Assembly (NCBI GenBank): GCA_024958655.1
Contig: JANWUR010000003.1
Coordinates: 229,478 to 293,477 of the forward strand
From: Cyanobium sp. FGCU6
GTDB taxonomy: Bacteria > Cyanobacteriota > Cyanobacteriia > PCC-6307 > Cyanobiaceae
Length of the DNA stretch: 64,000 nt
Reading direction: 5' to 3'
The position numbers were made by a program, and so were the translations under genes. The notes under the pieces were generated by a model. It was not told where the DNA came from. It made no database searches and saw only the letters and a list, made by a program, of their open reading frames with translations. Below are positions 7,713 through 16,210 of this stretch, one piece after another. Positions within the stretch are counted from its first letter, which is position 1; the number at the start of each line of letters is the position of its first letter.

Positions 7713-8663
7713 TCAGCGCCGCGGTGCAGCTGCTCTGGGCGTGGTTCCCTTGACCGCTTCCAGGTAGAGCTCGGCGGTGCTCAGGGTCTGCAGGTTCACC
7801 GCTCCCCCGTGCTCGAGGCCCGTTTCAGGCACCGCAGCGGAATAGAGACCGCTGCGCTGCTGGAACAGGAAGCTGTACACCGGATGGCGCCGCAGCTCCT
7901 CCACGTAGTCGCCATCGCTCAGGGCCACGCCATCAGCGGTGAGGGGCTGGCCCTTGCCGTCCACCGGCAGCAGCCGCTCGCGGCCATCCACCTCCCCCAG
8001 CTGGAAGTGGCCGCCGCACAGCGTCACGAAGGTGTCAAAGAAGGTGCCCCGCTCATCGCCACCGACGCGGCCCTCAGCCTCGGAGAACAGGCGCTCCATC
8101 AAGCGCTCCTTGCGCAGGTTCTGCACCTGGGAGCGGGCCTCGTCCCGTTCCTTTTCGACGCTGCGCACGCGGCGCAGGTTGGCCTCATTGAGCTGGCGTT
8201 CGCGCTCGCCCACCTGGCGTTCGAACTCCTCGCGCTTGCGCTCGGCGTCCTGCAGGCGGGCGTACTCGTCCGGGTTGATCTCCGAGAAGCGCGACAGCTG
8301 GGCGCGGGCCTTGCGCAGTTCTTTTTCGAGCTGGTTGCTGCGGCGGCGCTCGGCCCGCAGGGGATCAGCACTGCTGGGAGCAGCGGCAGGGGGGTCGTCG
8401 TTGTCGCTGGGGCTGGAGTCCTGTGGCAGGGAGAGATCGAGGGTGTCGTCGCCGTCGTCAGCATCCAGACCCGCGTCAGCAGCGCCGTCGCTGTCGAGCA
8501 GGTCGGGGTCGGCGGCAGGTTGGACAGAGCCAGCAGAGCCCTGGTTGGGCTGTTGCTGGTGCTGGCTGTAGCTCCGCCACGGAGCAGCCAGGGCCAGGGG
8601 GGCTGGAGCAGTGCCGCTGTTGGCGCTGCTGGAATCAGAGGAGAAGAAGGAGGAGGGCATCAC
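7713..8663 (-). CDS. Phage scaffold-like coiled-coil protein
   Basis: 316 residues. A disordered S-, D-, A- and P-rich N-terminus of about 100 residues is followed by a long charged coiled coil (ERRRSNQLEKELRKARAQLS through KERDEARSQVQNLRKERLME, about 103-190). The C-terminal domain of about 120 residues (FFDTFVTLCGGHFQLGEVDG and VALSDGDYVEELRRHPVYSF) is globular. This layout fits capsid-assembly scaffolding proteins of tailed phages, as an inference from architecture. The start is GTG 8663 or ATG 8660. A capsid gene would normally follow but is absent. Confidence 0.55.
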   Translation of the reverse strand: MMPSSFFSSDSSSANSGTAPAPLALAAPWRSYSQHQQQPNQGSAGSVQPAADPDLLDSDGAADAGLDADDGDDTLDLSLPQDSSPSDNDDPPAAAPSSADPLRAERRRSNQLEKELRKARAQLSRFSEINPDEYARLQDAERKREEFERQVGERERQLNEANLRRVRSVEKERDEARSQVQNLRKERLMERLFSEAEGRVGGDERGTFFDTFVTLCGGHFQLGEVDGRERLLPVDGKGQPLTADGVALSDGDYVEELRRHPVYSFLFQQRSGLYSAAVPETGLEHGGAVNLQTLSTAELYLEAVKGTTPRAAAPRR

Positions 8664-8694
8664 CCATGACGGCTGTGGTGCTGCGGGCGCCCCG

Positions 8695-8892
8695 TCAGGG
8701 CCGCGCTCGCTTTACCTGTTGCCAGGCGGTGATCAGACAATGGCCCCTGGTTCTCAAGCAGACAGCCATGGCCTCCGGCATCACGGTCACGTCCAACCCG
8801 GATCCGGCGCAGCAGCTGCAGACCATGGGCGTGACGAGCTGACCCACCTGGGGCTGTGAGGTCAACACAGGGCTCGATGGGTTCGCTGTCAA
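8695..8892 (-). CDS. Small cysteine-containing phage protein (65 aa)
   Basis: MTANPSSPVLTSQPQVGQLV leads into VCSCCAGSGLDVTVMPEAMA, then VCLRTRGHCLI. The cluster C-x-C-C and two later cysteines with a histidine could bind zinc. Codons in this frame are G+C-rich at position three, unlike the competing frame from ATG 8899 (8660-8899), which overlaps the scaffold start by four bases. The start here is TTG 8892, because a stop lies two codons upstream. The choice between frames is not secure. Confidence 0.4.
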   Translation of the reverse strand: MTANPSSPVLTSQPQVGQLVTPMVCSCCAGSGLDVTVMPEAMAVCLRTRGHCLITAWQQVKRARP

Positions 8893-8936
8893 GCGTCATC
8901 CGCTTTTGGTCCTCCGCTGGCGACAGAGGAGGGGGT

Positions 8937-9693
8937 GAGCGCCTCCACCCAGAACGAGGTCGTGGCGACTCTGTTGTATCTCTACCGCCGGGTACTGGGC
9001 AGTGATGTGGGGAACCTGGGGGGGGTGATCCGGGCCCGAGGGGGGAAGCACCTCCCCGTGGTGCTCACGGTGGAGGAAGTAAGAGCCGTACTGCGCTATC
9101 TCTGAGGAGCAGAGGCCCTGGTGGCCCAGCTGCTGTATGGCGGGGGCCTGCGACTTATGGAGGCGTTGCGCCTGCGGATCAAGGATGTGGACCTGGAGCA
9201 GGGCTGCATCACGACGCTCTGCCGCAAGGGAGACAAGGACCGGCGCACAGTGCTGTCTTCCAGCCCGGTCAAGGCACTGAATCGGTACACACAGGGCGAA
9301 GGGGTGTGAAACCGCTGCGCATAAGCCGAAGGCTTAAGGCAGAACTCGCATCAGACTGGGGCGCGGTGGAGCTCCCCCGTGCCCTGTAGAGGAAATACCG
9401 GAATGCAGTCAGTGAATGGGGCTGGCAATGGCTGTTTTCCCAAGCCCGCAGCTGGCGGGATCAACGGAAGAACATTGAGGGAAGGCACGATCTGAATCCC
9501 AGCCATGTGCAGTGGGGATGAGCAAACCAGCCACCTGACACACCTTCCGCCATTCATTTGCCATACACATACTGGAGCAGGGTGCCAACATCCGCACGAT
9601 TCAGGACCTGCTCGGCCACAGCGATGTGAAAACCACCATGCCTATACCCATGTGCTGACCAGAAGGGCATCTGGGGTGCAAGGCCCGCAGACC
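8937..9693 (+). pseudogene. Decayed integron-type tyrosine integrase
   Basis: Fragments in successive frames follow the order of integron integrases. They are TQNEVVATLLYLYRRVLG (N-terminal core-binding domain); LPVVLTVEEVRAVLRYL, then a TGA; VAQLLYGGGLRLMEALRLRI, KDVDLEQG and RKGDKDRRTVL (the first catalytic arginine, GLRLME); VSEWGWQWLF; and, near 9560-9690, remnants of the [22 protein letters not shown] box with SDVKTT and YTHVL (box II and the tyrosine). Stops and frameshifts break it at several places, so it cannot be active. Its left end adjoins the phage genes at about 8.9 kb. Confidence 0.85.
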
Positions 9694-9884
9694 TCTTCTG
9701 AGGGAGGGGTGGATCTTCCGCGGACCTCGTAACAATCCATGAAGCACCTGGCCAGGCCGGGGAGGCTTTAGCTATGCATGAGATTGCGTTTGGGGGAGAA
9801 GTAACGACCGGTAGCGTATGCAACAAAAAGCCGGGAACAGGCGGCAGCTTATGCAAACCGCAGAATCACTGCAAGCCGACATCG

Positions 9885-9911
9885 TTGAATCTTGATAAAG
9901 ATTTTTTTATC
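9885..9911 (+). promoter_or_regulatory. Possible promoter/operator of the peroxidase cassette
   Basis: TTGAAT (9885-9890) and an inverted repeat GATAAA...TTTATC (9894-9911) form an A+T-rich block about 45 bases before the peroxidase start. It could be a -35 region with an operator, or the end of an upstream unit. No consensus -10 can be assigned with certainty. Confidence 0.3.
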
Positions 9912-9952
9912 GGTACCCCAATGCCCTTTCCTTTAACAATGCCGAGAAAGTC

Positions 9953-11611
9953 ATGCCGCTAGCACTTGCCAGCAACTTTGGGCCTATCGATCAAAACGAT
10001 GCAGTTTACCAAGACTTTCTTGCGGACTTACAAGGTAACATTTTGAATGGGCATGGCCGCGACAATGCCGTTCATTTTTTTCTTCAGTTTTCACCAGGGA
10101 AGGTGAACGAGGTCAAGACTTGGATTTCTAATATGGCAGATACAAGAATCACATCTGCCAAGAGCCAGCTTGATGCCTCAGAGCACTATAAGAAGACGAA
10201 GGAAGATGCTGGCATATTTGGCCATTTTGCTATCACTGCAAGTGGCTACGATTATCTTGGTATTCCAAGGGACAAGCAACCGCATGGGCTCAATCCTAGA
10301 AATCGAGATGTGAGCGTACCTGATAGCTCAGGCAACTCAGCTCCATTTTATGCTGATAGTTTTCAGGAGGGACTGAAAAGTCGTCAGTTGGTCCTCCTAG
10401 ATCCACCTGTGGCTACCTGGGATGACGGATTCCAAGACCGTATTGATGCATTGATAATCCTCGCCTCAGACAACCCTGCCGATCTTGCAGCTGCTGAACT
10501 AGAGGTTCGTCAGCAACTAAAGGATAGTGCCTTGATCATAAATGTTGAGACTGGGCTAACTCTAAGGCGAAAGTTTCAGACGACAGTAGGTGGAACAGAG
10601 GTACAAAAAGAATTTGGCAACGTTGTTGAACACTTTGGCTATGCTGATGGCGTCAGTCAGCCAGCCTTTCTAAAAAAACAGCTTGAAGGAGCTACCAGCA
10701 ACTATTGGAAACATCCTGGTGCTCCCCTCAATCTCGTCCTGATTGACGATCCTAATGGCAGCAAGAATGTCAGCTTTGGGAGTTTTCTTGTCTTTCGGAA
10801 GCTTGAGCAGAATGTAAGAGGGTTTAAGACAGCAGAAGCTAAGCTTTCTGAATCCCTTGGTCTCCCCAAGGAGTTGGGAGGGGCAATGGCCGTAGGTCGC
10901 TATGAAGATGGTACTCCACTCGTTTTACAGCCCGGTGATGGCGGCTGGGCAGAATCGCACACACCAACGATTCCCAATGATTTTAACTATAATGGCGATC
11001 CTGATGGACTTAAATGTCCTTTCCATGCACATGTTCGAAAGAGCAATCCGCGACTTGAGTCAGTGAATCCCGATGGCCCCTTTGCAAGAACTGAAGCAGA
11101 AGAACTCGGCCATCGCATTGCCCGAAGAGGAATCACATATGGTGGGCCGCTTAGTGCAGCTGATGATTTGGACGATCTACCCGAAAAAGGTGTTGGGTTG
11201 CTTTTTATGTGTTACCAGTCTGATATCTGGGAGCAATTCGAATTCATTCAACGGTTCTGGTGCAACAACCCCAATTTCCTTGAGCCAGGACAATCAAGAA
11301 ACTCCAACCCTAACTATGATAAAACCGGGCTTGATGCTGTGATTGGGCAGAAGCAAGGCGAAGAAAAAGATCCAGTTATTGGCGAAGCTCCGCAATCACC
11401 TCAAAATTGGCCTCAAGAATGGGGGAAAGCAACAACTAAGCCACCCATTAAGCCAGACAATCAGTTTGGCCAATTTGTAACTCTTAAAGGTGGTGAGTAT
11501 TTCTTTTCCCCTTCAATTACATTCTTGAGAAATTTACCAAGCTTGACTTTTACAGTTCAAGAAGAGCCGACAGTGCCTAGTGAAGATGTAGTTCCAGTCG
11601 AGACTACCTAA
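9953..11611 (+). CDS. DyP-type heme peroxidase
   Basis: 552 residues. The diagnostic GxxDG box is GYADGVSQP (about residue 229). The proximal heme histidine is in KCPFHAHVRKSNPR (about 356). The distal arginine segment is RIARRGITYG (about 390), and the late GLLFMCYQSDIWEQFEFIQR helix completes the fold. The enzyme reduces hydrogen peroxide while oxidising dyes or other bulky substrates. No signal peptide is seen, so it is probably cytoplasmic or exported by another route. It is longer than classic bacterial DyPs because of an acidic C-terminal extension. Codon use is much more A+T-rich than in neighbouring genes, a sign of transfer. It precedes the GMC-DUF1080 gene by 109 bases on the same strand, suggesting a shared role. 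Confidence 0.93.
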   Translation: MPLALASNFGPIDQNDAVYQDFLADLQGNILNGHGRDNAVHFFLQFSPGKVNEVKTWISNMADTRITSAKSQLDASEHYKKTKEDAGIFGHFAITASGYDYLGIPRDKQPHGLNPRNRDVSVPDSSGNSAPFYADSFQEGLKSRQLVLLDPPVATWDDGFQDRIDALIILASDNPADLAAAELEVRQQLKDSALIINVETGLTLRRKFQTTVGGTEVQKEFGNVVEHFGYADGVSQPAFLKKQLEGATSNYWKHPGAPLNLVLIDDPNGSKNVSFGSFLVFRKLEQNVRGFKTAEAKLSESLGLPKELGGAMAVGRYEDGTPLVLQPGDGGWAESHTPTIPNDFNYNGDPDGLKCPFHAHVRKSNPRLESVNPDGPFARTEAEELGHRIARRGITYGGPLSAADDLDDLPEKGVGLLFMCYQSDIWEQFEFIQRFWCNNPNFLEPGQSRNSNPNYDKTGLDAVIGQKQGEEKDPVIGEAPQSPQNWPQEWGKATTKPPIKPDNQFGQFVTLKGGEYFFSPSITFLRNLPSLTFTVQEEPTVPSEDVVPVETT

Positions 11612-11720
11612 CCCATATCTTCAAAAGGTTCAGCAGAGTCGATATTTTTTGAAAGATTAAGGTTGCAGTTTTCGCCTTTATGTTGTCTGCCCACTTCAAA
11701 ACAATTCAAGGAATAGAACA

Positions 11721-14405
11721 ATGCCTACCCCAGATCAGTTACCTAATCTTGATGAGAGCCAAAGTAATCGCATTGCTGTTCAGCGAACGACGCTGTCTTT
11801 AGATGCTTTGGGCCGTTTCGTTTGCAATCGTCTTGAAGAAGCTCTTGATCCCTCGAAACCAGGGATGCCAACCGACCTTGCAAGCAATGCTGCATCAAAC
11901 TTTGTTTCTGACTTTGACGCAATTGTAATTGGTTCAGGGATGTATGGAGCTTATGCTGCTCAACAACTATATCGGCGAGGTGCGAAAGTCCTTGTTTTGG
12001 AGGCCGGACCATTTCTGATCAGCGAACATTACCAGAACTTAAGTATTCGGGCTTTTGGAGATGGGGGGCTTGCATTTCCAGACGACGAGAATGCGCTAAA
12101 CCAAACAACAAATTTAGTATGGGGACAACCTTGGCGAGGAAATCAGATTTTTCGTCGTTTAGCTTATTGTGTAGGTGGTAAATCGCTGTTTTGGGGTGGC
12201 TGGGCACCCAAATTTAAAGACGATGAACTTGATGGCCCCCTCAAACCTGGGGGCTTACCATGGCCAAAGTTATTTGTCGACTATTATAGATCGCCTGAAG
12301 GATACGACAAAACAGCCCTTCAGATTGGAGTGTCTGAGTTGTTGCCACAGCCTGGCGGCAACCCATCGATAGCTGAAATATACACTGACTTCTTTAGTAG
12401 TGAATCCAATATTCTAAATAAGAAAATAAGGGAAAAAGCCAAGGCCAAAATAGATGGGACAACATTTTCAGTCTTTCATTCGGATACTCCAGGATCTAGG
12501 TTTAACACTTCGGTAGATGGGTTTGAGCCAGCTCCGATTGCGGTTCAAGCAAATGCACCTGGATCTGGGTTATTTAGTTTTGATAAATTCAGTAGCTTGC
12601 CTCTACTTATACAGTCTCAGCGAGAAGACGCTGCACTTTCTTTGAATTCTGACCAGCGGCGCAGATTATTTATTATTCCCAATGTAAGGGTGCTAGAGCT
12701 AAGAACTGTTGCCGAGGGAGCAGGGAATCGTGTCAGTGAAGTCATCCTCAATGATCGTCCGTCAATTCCTGTCAATGCTAAATGTCAGGTAATCTTAGCC
12801 CTCAGCTCGATTGAATCAACAGCATTATCTTTAAATTCCTTTGGGGGCATTGCCCCGCTTAACAACCTTATGGGTCGTAATCTGATGGCTCATATACGGA
12901 ATAACTTTACGGTTAGAATCAAGAGATCTGTATTGGGATTAGAACCTGATGATCAGCTCCAGGTCACAGCATTTCATATTACATGCAAGGCAAGTACGGG
13001 GGGCAGATATCATATTCAATTGTACGCCTCATCTACACCAGGCAAAGATGGAGAAAATTATCTTTACAGCATGGTCACGGATACAGATGTTTTACAAGGC
13101 CTATTAAATAATCAAGATCCTGATTGGGTTGCGCTAACATTTAGAGGTTGTGGAGAGATGCTTGGCCTTCCAGGACTAGATCAACCTCGGGGTGCTAATG
13201 GCGCAAGCTATATTGAGCCTAGTAACGAATTCTTTGATCTAGGTCGCCCTCGTGGACAGGTGAATTTCTTTCAGGAGCCAGATGACAAAAGTGTATTTGA
13301 TGAAATGGATCAGGCGATTTTTAATATCTCCTTGGAATTGGCGAAAGACAAAGACAATGGCGACAAAACTGACGGAAATATTCAATACTGGGTGGATGGT
13401 ATATGGCAATCCACCAATCCATTTGCTTTCGGGGAACCCCGGTTTGGAAAGCTTGCCAAAGAACAAGGGGAGAATGGTATCCGTGATGGACTGGGCACAA
13501 CTTGGCATGAATCAGGAACCCTCTGGATGGGGGATAATCCAAACACGTCTGTTACCAATCCTTATGGTCAGTTTCATCAAGTTCAAAATGCATGGTGTGT
13601 AGATCAAGCAGTTTTTCCAAGATGTGGTTCAGTAAACCCTGTTCCGGTTGGACTCACTATTGCCCGCTTTGCTGCTGAGAAAATAACTGAATTGCCGCCT
13701 GACGATCCTGGTTTTGAGCCTTTATTTAAGTTTCAAAGTGACTCCTCACTTTTGCCTCAGGGATGGAAACATCTCGGACCTGGACAATTCAACCGATTTG
13801 GAGATGTTCTTGAGACAAATAATGAAGGTATTGGGCTTCTTTACTATGAAGCCGAGGGATTCAAAGACTTTACATTGCGTCTACAATGGCGATCACTGAC
13901 AATCCAGAACAACTCTGGAGTTTACATTCGCCTTCCTGCCGTACTTGTAGATGGTGTATTCCAGCTCAGGGATAAGAATAATATTAATAAAGCTATTAAG
14001 ACAGGCTATGAGATCCAGATTGATGCCACTGGAGATCGTGAGGATGTTACGTTTGCAGGTGTGAAACTGCCTCGAGAATTCTTTAACAAAAATCATATGA
14101 CGGGGGCAATTTACCCTGTAGACGACCCAACAGGTGAAATTTCTCCTTTGCCAAGTCCCAATGGTAGACCCGTAATTCAGTCTGTGCCCTCCCGTAAACT
14201 AGAAGAATGGAATGATATGGAAATCTTGGTTGGAGGCAATCGCATTCGCGTCATTCTAAATGGGATAGAGGTCTTGGAGGGCGGAGATTATGTGGATATG
14301 AATAATGCCTATCCAGAAGGTCTCATAGCTCTGCAAACCCACTTCAAAGGCAATAGAGTTCAATTCCGGCATCTCCGCATTAAGAATGAGGTACCAACTT
14401 TTTAA
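11721..14405 (+). CDS. GMC-family oxidoreductase fused to a DUF1080 (3-keto-glycoside hydrolase-like) domain
   Basis: 894 residues. After about 65 residues comes the FAD-binding fold, DAIVIGSGMYGAYAA (GxGxxG at 71-76) with LVLEAGPF. The C-terminal GMC signature is GTTWHESGTLWMG (histidine near 595) followed by GSVNPVPVGLTIARFAAEKI. From about residue 665 a second domain begins: GWKHLGPGQFNRFGDVLET, FKDFTLRLQWRS, NNSGVYIRLP, TGYEIQID, EEWNDMEILVGGNRIRVILN and GLIALQTHF. This is the jelly-roll pattern of DUF1080, known from 3-keto-disaccharide hydrolases. A plausible reaction is oxidation of a sugar hydroxyl, then cleavage of the keto-glycoside (inference). AAGGAA precedes the ATG. The gene is A+T-rich like the peroxidase gene. 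Confidence 0.9.
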   Translation: MPTPDQLPNLDESQSNRIAVQRTTLSLDALGRFVCNRLEEALDPSKPGMPTDLASNAASNFVSDFDAIVIGSGMYGAYAAQQLYRRGAKVLVLEAGPFLISEHYQNLSIRAFGDGGLAFPDDENALNQTTNLVWGQPWRGNQIFRRLAYCVGGKSLFWGGWAPKFKDDELDGPLKPGGLPWPKLFVDYYRSPEGYDKTALQIGVSELLPQPGGNPSIAEIYTDFFSSESNILNKKIREKAKAKIDGTTFSVFHSDTPGSRFNTSVDGFEPAPIAVQANAPGSGLFSFDKFSSLPLLIQSQREDAALSLNSDQRRRLFIIPNVRVLELRTVAEGAGNRVSEVILNDRPSIPVNAKCQVILALSSIESTALSLNSFGGIAPLNNLMGRNLMAHIRNNFTVRIKRSVLGLEPDDQLQVTAFHITCKASTGGRYHIQLYASSTPGKDGENYLYSMVTDTDVLQGLLNNQDPDWVALTFRGCGEMLGLPGLDQPRGANGASYIEPSNEFFDLGRPRGQVNFFQEPDDKSVFDEMDQAIFNISLELAKDKDNGDKTDGNIQYWVDGIWQSTNPFAFGEPRFGKLAKEQGENGIRDGLGTTWHESGTLWMGDNPNTSVTNPYGQFHQVQNAWCVDQAVFPRCGSVNPVPVGLTIARFAAEKITELPPDDPGFEPLFKFQSDSSLLPQGWKHLGPGQFNRFGDVLETNNEGIGLLYYEAEGFKDFTLRLQWRSLTIQNNSGVYIRLPAVLVDGVFQLRDKNNINKAIKTGYEIQIDATGDREDVTFAGVKLPREFFNKNHMTGAIYPVDDPTGEISPLPSPNGRPVIQSVPSRKLEEWNDMEILVGGNRIRVILNGIEVLEGGDYVDMNNAYPEGLIALQTHFKGNRVQFRHLRIKNEVPTF

Positions 14406-14429
14406 TGGTGCATTTGCTTTCTTGATTAC

Positions 14430-14492
14430 ACAGCTCGCTCCGCAGCGGGCCTTGTAGCCGACGTCAATCTGGTTGAGGGCGGTCAACTTCAT
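14430..14492 (-). pseudogene. 5' stub of a phage gene cut by the cassette insertion
   Basis: ATG 14492 opens MKLTALNQIDVGYKARCGAS with host-like codons. Within about 20 codons the frame passes into the A+T-rich DNA behind the GMC gene and then reads into the GMC gene's complement. The phage operon was evidently broken here. The stub lies 17 bases after the stop of the LysM gene on the same strand. Confidence 0.45.
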
Positions 14493-14508
14493 TGTCGGCT
14501 GACATCCA

Positions 14509-15693
14509 TCAGTCCGCCAGATCCTGCAGCTCATCCAACACGGGAGCAGAGCGCCGGGCCGGCAGGTAGATCCACTCCCCCGCCGGCAGTGGCGTTGAGG
14601 GTAGATAGCCCGGCACCAGCAGCCGCGTACCCGGAGGGATGGGCGTGGTGGAGCGATACACGGGCAGCAGCAGGGTGGTCCCAGTCGGCAGCGGTTCCTC
14701 GCTGGGCCAGCTGCTCAGTTCTGGGTTGAACTGGCAGAGCAGGGAGAGGGTGAGGTTCTGCTCGGTCGCCACGCTGCTGAGCGTGTCGCCTTCGGAGGTG
14801 TTGTAAGTCTCGCTCTGCTGCAACACAGGGTTGAGGCTGCGCAGCTTGCTTTCGGTGGTGCCGTGCCGGCCGGCAAGCACCGCCAGGGAATCGCCATCGG
14901 CGGAGGTGATGGTCTGGGTGCTCTCCAGCTGGGGGTTGATCCGCCGCAAGGTGGCCACGGTGGTGCCGTAGCGCTCGGCGATCAGGTTCAAGGTGTCGCC
15001 GCCTCTGAGCACCAGTACGCTGTGGGGCCTGAGCACCAGCTGGATGGCTTCCCCCAGCAGCGGCTGCACCAGCAGACCGATGCCTCCAGGTCCGTAGTCA
15101 GCCCCGAAGTGCTGCACCAGACAGCCCGCGAACTGGGCCCGGCCGCCGGATGGCAGGCCCCCCTGCGGCTGAAGCAGCGCCAGATCCCCAAGCCACATCA
15201 CCCCCTGGCAGGGGGCCTGCACCGTGCCCAGCAGCGCCGGATCCCACGGCAGCGGCGCCTCGTCGCGGAAGCCGGGGGTGGCCCAGTCCAGCTCGGCGGC
15301 CAGCCAATCGAAGGTGTTGCTGGTGCTCACCGGCAGGATCGCCGCGCGACAGAGGTAGCCGCGCAGCAGCACATCTCCCGGGTCAGTGAGAGCGGTGTCG
15401 TTGTAGCCGCTGACGATGCCGCTCTGCTCCAGGAAGCAGTCGATCACGTGGCGGCGAATCGGCATGGGGTTGCGGCTCTCAGGCCGGTCCACCTCAAACA
15501 GGCAGAGGCGGGCATTGGCGTAGGGCTGCAACGCCAGCCCCATGGGCAGAGCCCCATGGGGCGCAGCAACGGGCTGGGCCACCCGGCTGTCGATCGCCGG
15601 GGCGGCTGCAGGCAGAGACACCAGCTGACCCCACAGCGGCGCACCCCGCAGGGGGTTGAGGCCCTGGTTCAGCGGTGAGAGGGGCTGCTCCAT
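14509..15693 (-). CDS. Phage structural protein with three LysM-like repeats
   Basis: 394 residues. The N-terminal two thirds have no recognised domain. From about residue 230 come three LysM-type units: LRGGDTLNLIAERYGTTVAT with LRRINPQLE, SADGDSLAVLAGRHGTTESK with LRSLNPVLQ, and TSEGDTLSSVATEQNLTLSL with LCQFNPELS. A tail with two TxIPPGTRLL-type segments follows. LysM units bind peptidoglycan, and in phages they occur on tail or baseplate proteins and lysins. Start ATG 15693 is used; a GTG at 15696 also fits. The gene follows the 15697-16194 gene without a gap, in the portal operon. Confidence 0.7.
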   Translation of the reverse strand: MEQPLSPLNQGLNPLRGAPLWGQLVSLPAAAPAIDSRVAQPVAAPHGALPMGLALQPYANARLCLFEVDRPESRNPMPIRRHVIDCFLEQSGIVSGYNDTALTDPGDVLLRGYLCRAAILPVSTSNTFDWLAAELDWATPGFRDEAPLPWDPALLGTVQAPCQGVMWLGDLALLQPQGGLPSGGRAQFAGCLVQHFGADYGPGGIGLLVQPLLGEAIQLVLRPHSVLVLRGGDTLNLIAERYGTTVATLRRINPQLESTQTITSADGDSLAVLAGRHGTTESKLRSLNPVLQQSETYNTSEGDTLSSVATEQNLTLSLLCQFNPELSSWPSEEPLPTGTTLLLPVYRSTTPIPPGTRLLVPGYLPSTPLPAGEWIYLPARRSAPVLDELQDLAD

Positions 15694-15696
15694 CAC

Positions 15697-16194
15697 TCAG
15701 CTCCGCACCAGCGATCCCCGGAAGGAGTCGGGGTTGCACTGGCGCCAGTTCTGCAGCCGCGGCAGCAACAGCGCCAGCTGGCCGATGTGCTGGCTGCGCT
15801 GTTTCCCCAGCACCACCGCTGGTGAGGGGCCTGCGGGGTCCCACTCGCTCTCGGTTTCCTCGAGCAGCAGCTCGGTGGCGTACTCCACCACCGCCAACTT
15901 GCTCAGCGGCAGCGGGTTAGGCACAACGCCACCGGCCACGCCCTTGCGCCGGCTGCGCACCGGGCTGTTCACCTCCGCCGGCGTCAGTGCGGCCAGCTGC
16001 TCATTCAGCGCCGCGATGGCATCGAGATGGCCCTGGGCCGTGCACACCCCGGTGGAGTAGTGGGTCTGCAGCTGAGCCATCTCCCTGTTCAGGGCCGCCA
16101 GAGCAGCAGGGGTGACGGGGATGGAGAGGGCGATGCGCAGGGCCTCGGCATCGCCGGCGCGCCAGGTGCAGGTCTTGGTGGAGGAGATGGTCAT
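15697..16194 (-). CDS. Phage hypothetical protein (165 aa)
   Basis: MTISSTKTCTWRAGDAEALR leads to a helical protein with LNREMAQLQTHYSTGVCTAQ, AIAALNEQLAALTPAEV and KLAVVEYATELLLEETESEW. It lies between portal and LysM genes, with tight junctions at both ends (17 and 3 bases), so a head or head-tail connector role is likely from position only. ATG 16194 is preferred; a start at 16239 would overlap the portal gene by 29 bases. Confidence 0.6.
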   Translation of the reverse strand: MTISSTKTCTWRAGDAEALRIALSIPVTPAALAALNREMAQLQTHYSTGVCTAQGHLDAIAALNEQLAALTPAEVNSPVRSRRKGVAGGVVPNPLPLSKLAVVEYATELLLEETESEWDPAGPSPAVVLGKQRSQHIGQLALLLPRLQNWRQCNPDSFRGSLVRS

Positions 16195-16210
16195 GCCCTC
16201 CCTTGCCAGC

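Noticed and set aside
14256..14534. A 92-codon minus-strand frame over the end of the GMC gene
   Set aside because: Most of it is the complement of the GMC gene. Only the first about 20 codons after ATG 14492 look like real phage coding sequence.
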